Shown here: one piece after another, positions 8,081 through 12,554 of the stretch
Numbering within the stretch: the stretch's first letter is position 1
Layout of the letters: each line of letters starts with the position of its first letter
DNA from: Bacteroidaceae bacterium
GTDB lineage: Bacteria > Bacteroidota > Bacteroidia > Bacteroidales > Bacteroidaceae
DNA: 12,554 nt
Direction: 5' to 3'
Assembly: GCA_028707655.1 (NCBI GenBank)
Contig: JAQWAN010000027.1
Location: forward strand, 1 to 12,554
Program-made: the position numbers and the translations under genes
Notes under the pieces: generated by a model
Database searches by the model: none
The model's input: only the letters and a program-made list of their open reading frames with translations
Told to the model about the DNA's origin: nothing

Positions 8081-8100
8081 TATGTAGGACGCTACTTTTT
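8071..8100 (+). terminator. Weak hairpin overlapping the buk stop codon
   Basis: GTAGC (8071-8075) pairs with GCTAC (8091-8095), followed by five T residues at 8096-8100. The stem is only 5 bp with a 15-base loop. The right arm is outside the 102-bp repeat, so the second copy at 9640 cannot form it. Confidence 0.4.
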
Positions 8101-8119
8101 GGGACAGTAAAACATAAAA

Positions 8120-8153
8120 AAAGCGCAGAGTGATTTGGTTCACTCTGCGCTTT
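8120..8153. terminator. Bidirectional terminator between buk and the convergent minus-strand genes
   Basis: A perfect 14-bp stem (8120-8133 with 8140-8153, core GCGCAGAGTGA/TCACTCTGCGC) has a 6-base loop TTTGGT. On the minus strand it is followed by a run of T (AAAAAAA at 8116-8122 on the plus strand), and on the plus strand by TTTATC. It lies between converging genes and should stop transcription from both sides. Confidence 0.88.
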
Positions 8154-8170
8154 ATCTATTGTACGTTGTA

Positions 8171-8743
8171 CTAAATATCCTCCATATCTTTCTGTATCTT
8201 ATTTTCCGTATTTTTAGAATCACGATAGTTGATAACAACGATTCCTTCGAAAAGCATAGAAGCTTTCTGAATAGAAATTTCGATTGTGCCTCCAGTTGTG
8301 CTCCAGATACTACCATATGTGACCTTTCCCGAGTTAAGTTCAAGCATTGATGACGTATTACCATCTTCTGATCTTGCATTCTTTTCTACGCTGTTGGTAG
8401 GTTGTCCATATTTTCGAGTATATATTTCCTTATAGTACTCGTAAGTATTAACAAGTGTATTCCATTCCTTACTTGCATCAAAGAGTGCAACTACCGAATA
8501 AACGCTTTTCCCATCATCTGTTGCACCTACAGCCACATTGGCTTTACGCCCAGTGAAGTTACCAACGAATGCTTTTACATTATCTTCAGTGCCAGTCTGC
8601 GTAAATCCCTTATCCTTTAGTTGCTGGCAAAACGAGGACATACTACCTGTAATAGGAATACCTTTGAACTTTAGATGTTCTTGCGCCATAGTTGTTAGGG
8701 AAAGCATTACGCAACAAATTAATGAGAAAACTTTTTTCTTCAT
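8171..8743 (-). CDS. Small secreted protein of unknown function
   Basis: The 190-residue protein begins with a clear signal peptide (KKKVFSLICCVMLSLTTMA, cleavage near residue 20). The mature part starts with HLKFKGIPITGSMSSFCQQL and a KDKGFT segment, a wording I associate with uncharacterised exported proteins of Bacteroidota, but I know no function or family name. Residues 60-110 contain ATDDGKSVYSVVALFD and a tyrosine-rich stretch, YEYYKEIYTRKYGQP. No catalytic motif or further membrane segment is visible. It lies 87 bases downstream of the next minus-strand gene and may be co-transcribed with it. The strong hairpin at 8120-8153 ends the unit. Codons are visibly more AT-rich than in buk or metY, and the gene lies between two copies of a 102-bp repeat, which suggests acquisition. 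Confidence 0.8.
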   Translation of the reverse strand: MKKKVFSLICCVMLSLTTMAQEHLKFKGIPITGSMSSFCQQLKDKGFTQTGTEDNVKAFVGNFTGRKANVAVGATDDGKSVYSVVALFDASKEWNTLVNTYEYYKEIYTRKYGQPTNSVEKNARSEDGNTSSMLELNSGKVTYGSIWSTTGGTIEISIQKASMLFEGIVVINYRDSKNTENKIQKDMEDI

Positions 8744-8830
8744 AGTTTTTAAATTAAAGTGAATATTATGTTATACAACAAACAAGCGATTGAAGAACTT
8801 CCTCTTATCGTGTGATTGCATATTGAATCG

Positions 8831-8846
8831 TTATTTATTTAAAATT
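8831..8846 (+). repeat. 16-bp AT-rich direct repeat, copy 1
   Basis: TTATTTATTTAAAATT occurs here and again at 9239-9254, each at the 3' end of a minus-strand ORF but in different reading frames relative to the stop codons. It may be only low-complexity sequence. Confidence 0.5.
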
Positions 8847-9232
8847 TTTACCACGGGTACTGTTTTTACTATTTCTTTCCGTGTCATGTACTTGTATGTA
8901 CCCACTTGCATTACACACTTTTCATATGGTACCTCTATCTTTTGCTCATCGTAATAGGTTGCGTTTTTATCTGCAGGAAACATAACAACCATTCCGTATT
9001 TTTGAGAATCTTCTACAGTTGCTAATGCACTTCCATCAGGAAGTACTTGCATAACACTGAAGGACTTTGCCTTGATTTCTTGTTGTGGTTTCTCAAACAT
9101 AACAATGTTATCAGTTGAAGAAACACTATTAGCATTGCTCCATGTAAAAAAGAAAGCGAATGCGAATGTAAGGAGGATGCCAGTTGCGATACCACCCACA
9201 TAGATTAAAATAGATTTTCTACGTGTACTCAT
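8831..9232 (-). CDS. Small membrane-anchored protein of unknown function
   Basis: The 133-residue protein has a positively charged start (MSTRRK) and one hydrophobic segment at about residues 8-31 (YVGGIATGILLTFAFAFFF). A domain of about 100 residues follows, predicted to lie in the periplasm. That domain includes SFSVMQVLPDGSALATVED, MVVMFPADKNATYYDEQKIE and YKYMTRKEIVKTVPVVKIL, and looks rich in beta strand. I recognise no family with a known function. The start follows a short A-rich stretch (AAAAG before ATG), normal for this phylum. It sits upstream of the secreted 190-residue protein on the same strand, and the two may act together at the cell envelope, which is inference only. Confidence 0.75.
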   Translation of the reverse strand: MSTRRKSILIYVGGIATGILLTFAFAFFFTWSNANSVSSTDNIVMFEKPQQEIKAKSFSVMQVLPDGSALATVEDSQKYGMVVMFPADKNATYYDEQKIEVPYEKCVMQVGTYKYMTRKEIVKTVPVVKILNK

Positions 9233-9238
9233 AATCTT

Positions 9239-9254
9239 TTATTTATTTAAAATT
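9239..9254 (+). repeat. 16-bp AT-rich direct repeat, copy 2
   Basis: Identical to 8831-8846. The flanking bases differ on both sides, so the repeat is exactly 16 bases. Confidence 0.5.
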
Positions 9255-9434
9255 AGTAATTTGCGATAGGTTATAATCATCTGCTTCGATTTTTATTATC
9301 ATATTGTGTTTGTTTTTTGCTTTACAGAACAAACGATAAACTTTCAAAAGAGCAATTGATGTAGGCATGGGAATATAGGTACATCTAGAAATTCTTTCAC
9401 AGCTGACCTGTAAGCCACTTATTTCTTGTTTCAT
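9243..9434 (-). CDS. Possible 63-residue protein, unknown
   Basis: This short open frame (MKQEISGLQVSCERI at the start, ADDYNLSQITNFK at the end) lies just upstream of the membrane-anchored gene, ten bases apart and on the same strand, and its ATG follows TATAAAG. It has no signal peptide, membrane segment or motif I recognise. It contains three Cys and several Lys. Position and spacing support a first gene of a small operon. Length and lack of similarity leave open that it is a leader region or a remnant. Confidence 0.35.
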   Translation of the reverse strand: MKQEISGLQVSCERISRCTYIPMPTSIALLKVYRLFCKAKNKHNMIIKIEADDYNLSQITNFK

Positions 9435-9547
9435 CTTTATAATTTCGTGTAAAATTAATAAAGTTCCTTTTGTAAAAACGGTTTTTAGGAGATAATTTAT
9501 CTTAATAATGCTTCACGATATTAAATTATTGCGTTTTCTTTTTTACT

Positions 9548-9649
9548 ATCGCCGTTTATCCCGGTGAGGATGAGATGGAAGCGCTAGCCCTAAATGCCTT
9601 GGGTGCGTTAAATAAAAAGCTTACTATTTTAAAATATAAGTAGCATTTT
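9548..9649 (+). repeat. buk: Right copy of 102-bp direct repeat: orphan 3' end of buk
   Basis: This copy encodes the last 31 residues of butyrate kinase (IAVYPGEDEMEALALNALGA onward to KLTILKYK) and the TAG stop, with no upstream coding sequence; the preceding bases TTTTACT are unrelated. It differs from the real gene end by one silent base. It cannot be a functional gene. It marks the far boundary of the 1.47-kb block that separates buk from the methionine operon. Confidence 0.95.
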
Positions 9650-9673
9650 GTACGATTATTAAAATAAAAGATT

Positions 9674-9681
9674 TATATTTG
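9674..9681 (+). promoter_or_regulatory. Bacteroidota -7 promoter box for the methionine operon
   Basis: TATATTTG matches the TAnnTTTG consensus fully. A TTTG at 9647-9650 could serve as the -33 box, but the 23-base spacing is longer than the usual 19-20. Transcription would start near 9686-9690, just at the first leader hairpin. Curiously, the candidate -33 element straddles the right end of the 102-bp repeat. Confidence 0.55.
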
Positions 9682-9686
9682 CTCCC

Positions 9687-9740
9687 GTTGTTCTAGAAAC
9701 AACCTCGATTAGACAATCGAGATGAGTCGGGTTTAGGCTC
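9687..9740 (+). promoter_or_regulatory. Three consecutive hairpins at the start of the metY leader RNA
   Basis: Three adjacent stems are visible: GTTGTT/AACAAC (9687-9692 with 9698-9703, loop CTAGA), CTCGATT/AATCGAG (9704-9710 with 9715-9721, loop AGAC) and GAGTC/GGCTC (9724-9728 with 9736-9740, one G-U pair). CCCG at 9684-9687 could also pair with CGGG at 9728-9731. I could not match the layout to SAM-I, SAM-II or cobalamin riboswitches by eye. It may stabilise the 5' end or be an unrecognised regulatory RNA. Confidence 0.5.
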
Positions 9741-9769
9741 CTTTATGAATTCCTATAAATTAGTAAATT

Positions 9770-9889
9770 ATGAAGTCAGGAAATAGAATTTTACATCTAG
9801 CAGCTCCTCAAGAGCTCACTTTTCATTTGCAACGTACAAACAGATCTACCCCAATGATGTGTATGCAAATGATGCTATTTATGCTATAA
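9770..9889 (+). CDS. Methionine-rich leader peptide (candidate attenuator) of metY-metH
   Basis: A 39-codon ORF opens at ATG 9770 and ends with TAA 9887-9889. Its last residues are TPMMCMQMMLFML: six of the last eleven codons are ATG (bases 9854-9883). The first 28 residues contain no Met after the start. This is the classic look of an amino-acid leader peptide, where ribosome stalling at scarce Met-tRNA changes folding of the RNA downstream. The genes downstream make homocysteine and methionine, which fits. The ORF lies 89 bases after a good -7 box and 259 bases before metY. A second short ORF (9745-9786) overlaps its start in another frame. The coding evidence is the Met cluster and context only; there is no experimental or homology support here. 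Confidence 0.7.
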   Translation: MKSGNRILHLAAPQELTFHLQRTNRSTPMMCMQMMLFML

Positions 9890-10080
9890 CGCATCCTGTC
9901 TATTCCTCTCCCCTCCCTTAGATGCTGGTGCGTATAAAACAACTCCGACAGGGGATTTCAAATACATTCTATTCTTTTTTTCTTTCGTGACGGATTTTCC
10001 ATTTATGGTTGTATCCTGTTACACTCCTATAGCGTATTTGTTAAGGTGCGTCTCCTTCTTAGAGCACCATCCATTTTTAC
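9890..10080 (+). promoter_or_regulatory. Candidate attenuator structures between leader peptide and metY
   Basis: Several mutually exclusive pairings can be drawn. CGCATC (9890-9895, directly after the leader stop) can pair with GATGC (9921-9925) or GGTGCG (9927-9932). CCTGTC (9895-9900) pairs with GACAGG (9947-9952), whereas TCCCC (9909-9913) pairs with GGGGA (9951-9955). A terminator-like hairpin GGTGC..TCT/AGA..GCACC (10045-10068) is followed by ATCCATTTTTAC. The GGTGC at 9927-9931 could pair with GCACC at 10064-10068 instead and act as an antiterminator. The pairings are short and were found by eye. Confidence 0.35.
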
Positions 10081-10148
10081 TATATCCTAAAAAGCAATCC
10101 GTAAATAGAGCTGTTTTCACACTCTTTTTACACAAGAAATATAAAGTT

Positions 10149-11483
10149 ATGTCTACTCCATTAAGATACGAAACCCTACAAGTACATGCCGGTCAACCTG
10201 TTGACCCAGCAACCAACGCAACTGCCGTTCCATTATACCAAACCTCTGCCTATCTTTTTAATAGCTCCAAGCATGCTGCCAATCTTTTTGGCTTAAAAGC
10301 ATTTGGTAATATCTATACCCGTTTGCAAAACCCCACTAATGCTGTCTTCGAGGAGCGGATGGCTGCACTAGAGGGTGGTGTTGCTGCCATTGCTACCGGG
10401 TCGGGACAAGCTGCCCAGTTCTTGGCATTGACCACTCTCTTAGAAGCGAGCGATAATTTTGTGAGTGCTGCGCAAGTCTATGGCGGCACCTACAACCAGT
10501 TCAAAGTACAGTTTAAGCGACTAGGTATAGAATGTCGCTTTGTAGATATCGATGCGCCCCAAACCATTGTTCCCCTAATCGATGCACACACCAAAGCCAT
10601 CTATGTAGAGGCCCTTCCCAATCCCAAATTCTCTATCCCCGATTTTGAAAAGGTAGCTGCCATAGCTCGCCAGTTCGATATCCCCTTGGTGGTAGATAAC
10701 ACCCTCGGGGTAGCAGGCTTCCTGTTTCGCCCCATCGATTATGGTGCAAACATAGTGGTAGAGTCGGCCACAAAATGGATCTGTGGACATGGTACCACTG
10801 TTGGTGGTGTAGTGATTGATGCCGGCAACTATAACTGGGGAAATGGTAAATTCCCAGCCTTTACCGAACCCTCCGAAGGCTACCACGGTCTGGTGTTTTG
10901 GGACGCTTTTGGCACCGACAGTCCCTTTGGAAACATTGCCTTTGCAGTACGTGCTCGTGTAGAGGGCTTGCGCGATTATGGCTGTTCACAAAGTCCGTTT
11001 AACTCCTTCCTATTGTTACAAGGATTAGAAACTCTTTCTCTTCGGTTGGAGCGGCAGGTATCCAATACAGAAGCCCTTGCACAGTGGCTTGAATCGCAAG
11101 ATTGGGTAGAAAAGGTCAATTACCCAGGTTTAGCCTCCAGTCCCTATCACCAGCTTGCCCAGAAATATTTTCCCAAGGGAGCCGGAGCCGTTTTAACCTT
11201 TCAGGTAAAGGGCGGAAAAGAGATAGCCGATAGACTGGTAGATGGTGTAAACTTACTCTCGCATGTTGCCAATCTTGGCGATACAAAAACGCTCATCATT
11301 CATCCCAGCTCCACTACGCACGACCAGTTGAACCTCGAGGAGCAGATTCTCTCCGGTGTAGCACCCGGTCTGTTGCGTATCTCCGTGGGTATTGAGCATA
11401 TCGAAGATATCAAAGCCGACCTGTTGCAAGCTTATTACCAAGCCAGTGCATCTGAATTTCCTTCCACTAGTCAGACAAAGTAA
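10149..11483 (+). CDS. metY: O-acetylhomoserine sulfhydrylase (O-acetylhomoserine aminocarboxypropyltransferase)
   Basis: MetY is a cytoplasmic PLP enzyme that joins O-acetylhomoserine and sulfide to give homocysteine and acetate. The 444-residue protein starts at ATG 10149 with STPLRYETLQVHAGQPVDPA, the typical beginning of the family. The open frame extends upstream to 9987, but those codons show no family similarity and belong to the leader. Family motifs are TNATAVPLYQTSAYLF, YTRLQNPTNAVFEERMAALE, ATGSGQAAQFLAL, VVDNTLGVAGFLFRPIDYGA and VVESATKWICGHGTTVGG. Lys209 in the last motif is the expected PLP lysine. The C-terminal HPSSTTHDQL and LLRISVGIEHIEDIKADL are also typical. metH starts ten bases after the stop, so they are co-transcribed. 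Expression is probably controlled by the Met-rich leader upstream. A cystathionine synthase or lyase is the only plausible alternative, and the length and insertions favour MetY. Confidence 0.93.
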   Translation: MSTPLRYETLQVHAGQPVDPATNATAVPLYQTSAYLFNSSKHAANLFGLKAFGNIYTRLQNPTNAVFEERMAALEGGVAAIATGSGQAAQFLALTTLLEASDNFVSAAQVYGGTYNQFKVQFKRLGIECRFVDIDAPQTIVPLIDAHTKAIYVEALPNPKFSIPDFEKVAAIARQFDIPLVVDNTLGVAGFLFRPIDYGANIVVESATKWICGHGTTVGGVVIDAGNYNWGNGKFPAFTEPSEGYHGLVFWDAFGTDSPFGNIAFAVRARVEGLRDYGCSQSPFNSFLLLQGLETLSLRLERQVSNTEALAQWLESQDWVEKVNYPGLASSPYHQLAQKYFPKGAGAVLTFQVKGGKEIADRLVDGVNLLSHVANLGDTKTLIIHPSSTTHDQLNLEEQILSGVAPGLLRISVGIEHIEDIKADLLQAYYQASASEFPSTSQTK

Positions 11484-11493
11484 CCCTATAAAG

Positions 11494-12554
11494 ATGAAAG
11501 AGCTACAAGAAATATTAAAAGAGCAAATACTCGTGTTAGATGGTGCAATGGGTACCATGATACAGTCTTTAAACCTATCCGAAGCCGATTTTAGAGGCGA
11601 ACGGTTTGCGAACACTTCCTTTACTCAGAAGGGACATAACGATTTGTTAACCCTCACGCAACCAGAACAGATTCAGTCTATCCATCGTGCCTTTCTAGCA
11701 GCAGGAGCAAATATCTTGGAGACCAACACCTTCAACTCCAATGCCATCTCGCTAGTGGACTACGATATGCAGTCGCTGGTCTATGAACTGAACTACACCG
11801 CCGCACAAAATGCCCGTGTGGTTGTACAGGATTTTCTCGCTAAAGACCCCTCCACACCCCGTTTTGTGGCCGGATCCATAGGGCCCACCAATAAATCCGC
11901 CTCCATGTCACCAGATGTTGAGGACCCAGGTTACAGAGCCGTCTCTTTTACCGACCTAGTAACCGCCTATACCGAGCAGCTGCGCGGATTAATCGATGGG
12001 GGAGTCGATCTGCTCTTGATAGAGACCATCTTCGACACCCTTAATGGAAAGGCCGCCCTCTTTGCTGCCGACCAACTGTTGACAGAGCGAGGTATCCATT
12101 TGCCCATTATGATCTCTGGCACCATCACCGATAAGAGTGGACGAACCCTCTCTGGACAGACCCTCGAAGCCTTTGTCACCTCCATGAAAAGCGATGACCT
12201 GTTGAGCATCGGTCTGAACTGTGCCTTTGGAGCGAAGAACCTAGTACCCTATATTGAACAGCTAAATATGCTAGTCCCTGTCTACGTGAGTGTCTATCCC
12301 AATGCCGGTCTGCCCAATGAACTAGGTGCCTACGAGGAGACCCCCGAAACCATGGTAGAAGATCTATCGCCCCTTTTTCAGCAACAGCAAGTCAATATTG
12401 TTGGGGGCTGTTGTGGCACGCGTCCCGTGCATATCCGTGCCTTAGCCGCTGCTGTTCAAAACGCCCGTCCACGTCCATTACCCGTTCTACCACAAGTCAC
12501 CCGTCTCAGCGGATTAGAGGTGCTCACCATCGATGCGTTGACTAATTTTGTGAA
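11494..12554 (+). CDS. metH: Cobalamin-dependent methionine synthase, N-terminal part (cut by window end)
   Basis: MetH transfers a methyl group from methyltetrahydrofolate through cobalamin to homocysteine, the last step of methionine synthesis. Only the first 353 codons are in the window, covering the homocysteine-binding domain. Visible motifs are VLDGAMGTMIQSLNL at the N-terminus, AGANILETNTFNSN, FVAGSIGPTNKSASMSPDVE, LLLIETIFDTLNGKAAL and ISGTITDKSGRTLSGQTLEA. The zinc ligands appear as Cys243 (GLNCAFGA) and Cys306/Cys307 (GGCCGT). The folate, cobalamin and reactivation domains should follow beyond the window. The start lies ten bases after the metY stop. Its substrate is the product of MetY, so the two genes form a two-step methionine operon. 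The frame is open to the last base. Confidence 0.95.
   Translation, partial: MKELQEILKEQILVLDGAMGTMIQSLNLSEADFRGERFANTSFTQKGHNDLLTLTQPEQIQSIHRAFLAAGANILETNTFNSNAISLVDYDMQSLVYELNYTAAQNARVVVQDFLAKDPSTPRFVAGSIGPTNKSASMSPDVEDPGYRAVSFTDLVTAYTEQLRGLIDGGVDLLLIETIFDTLNGKAALFAADQLLTERGIHLPIMISGTITDKSGRTLSGQTLEAFVTSMKSDDLLSIGLNCAFGAKNLVPYIEQLNMLVPVYVSVYPNAGLPNELGAYEETPETMVEDLSPLFQQQQVNIVGGCCGTRPVHIRALAAAVQNARPRPLPVLPQVTRLSGLEVLTIDALTNFV

Noticed and set aside
8135..8762. Plus-strand ORFs (71, 72 and 74 codons) opposite the secreted 190-residue protein.
   Set aside because: The minus-strand gene has a signal peptide, sensible composition and a terminator. The plus-strand frames are shadows.
8171..9434. 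Anti-phage defence system or toxin-antitoxin pair in the inserted block.
   Set aside because: No nuclease, NTPase, toxin fold or DNA-binding motif is visible; the proteins look exported or membrane-anchored.
9682..9745. SAM riboswitch or hammerhead ribozyme in the metY leader (GATGAGTC looked suggestive).
   Set aside because: The SAM-I and SAM-II core sequences could not be found, and the hammerhead core CUGANGA with a matching GAAA is absent. Only the hairpins are reported.
9745..9786. 13-codon ORF MNSYKLVNYEVRK overlapping the leader ORF start.
   Set aside because: It is short, has no biased codons and overlaps the Met-rich ORF in another frame. It could affect initiation but gives no support on its own.
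9987..10148. N-terminal extension of MetY, since the frame is open back to 9987.
   Set aside because: The family start is at ATG 10149 (STPLRYETLQVHAGQ). The upstream codons show no similarity and lie in the regulatory leader.
11967..12209. Minus-strand open frames of 80 and 120 codons antisense to metY/metH.
   Set aside because: The plus-strand genes are unambiguous, and the antisense frames have no motifs.

Overview
The window looks like chromosomal DNA from a member of the Bacteroidales (Bacteroidota). This rests on a GH29 fucosidase with accessory lectin-like domains, a carboxypeptidase-regulatory-domain outer-membrane barrel, a secreted MsrA-MsrB fusion, a TAnnTTTG-type promoter box, the near absence of Shine-Dalgarno sequences, and protein wording typical of Bacteroides, Parabacteroides and Porphyromonas relatives. 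The presence of ptb-buk points to a butyrate producer in that order. I cannot assign a genus.

Layout. Positions 1-149 hold the middle of an N-acetylhexosamine-kinase-like (NahK/MdsC type) gene. It breaks off after the motif FHNMEFR and runs out of frame into an alpha-L-fucosidase that has lost its signal peptide (to 2145). A secreted methionine sulfoxide reductase MsrAB (2267-3334) follows, ended by two tandem terminators. Next come an outer-membrane beta-barrel protein (3577-5895), phosphate butyryltransferase (6014-6928) and butyrate kinase (7013-8074). A strong bidirectional hairpin at 8120-8153 separates buk from two or three small minus-strand genes of unknown function (8171-9434). The last block is a methionine operon: a long leader with a 39-codon ORF whose last 11 codons include six Met, then O-acetylhomoserine sulfhydrylase (10149-11483) and the start of cobalamin-dependent methionine synthase (from 11494, cut by the window end).

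How the parts work together. Ptb and Buk convert butyryl-CoA to butyrate with ATP formation. MetY makes homocysteine from O-acetylhomoserine and sulfide, and MetH methylates it to methionine. The Met-rich leader ORF suggests that charged Met-tRNA controls this pair by attenuation. MsrAB repairs oxidised methionine in the periplasm.

The most unusual points are: (1) the Met-rich leader peptide; (2) a 102-bp repeat of the 3' end of buk (101/102 identical, the one difference silent) flanking the AT-rich block of unknown genes, so that excision would leave buk intact; (3) the kinase/fucosidase fusion junction near position 115; (4) a 16-bp inverted repeat (15/16) around the region just upstream of ptb. 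No integrase, transposase, CRISPR array, tRNA or rRNA was seen.
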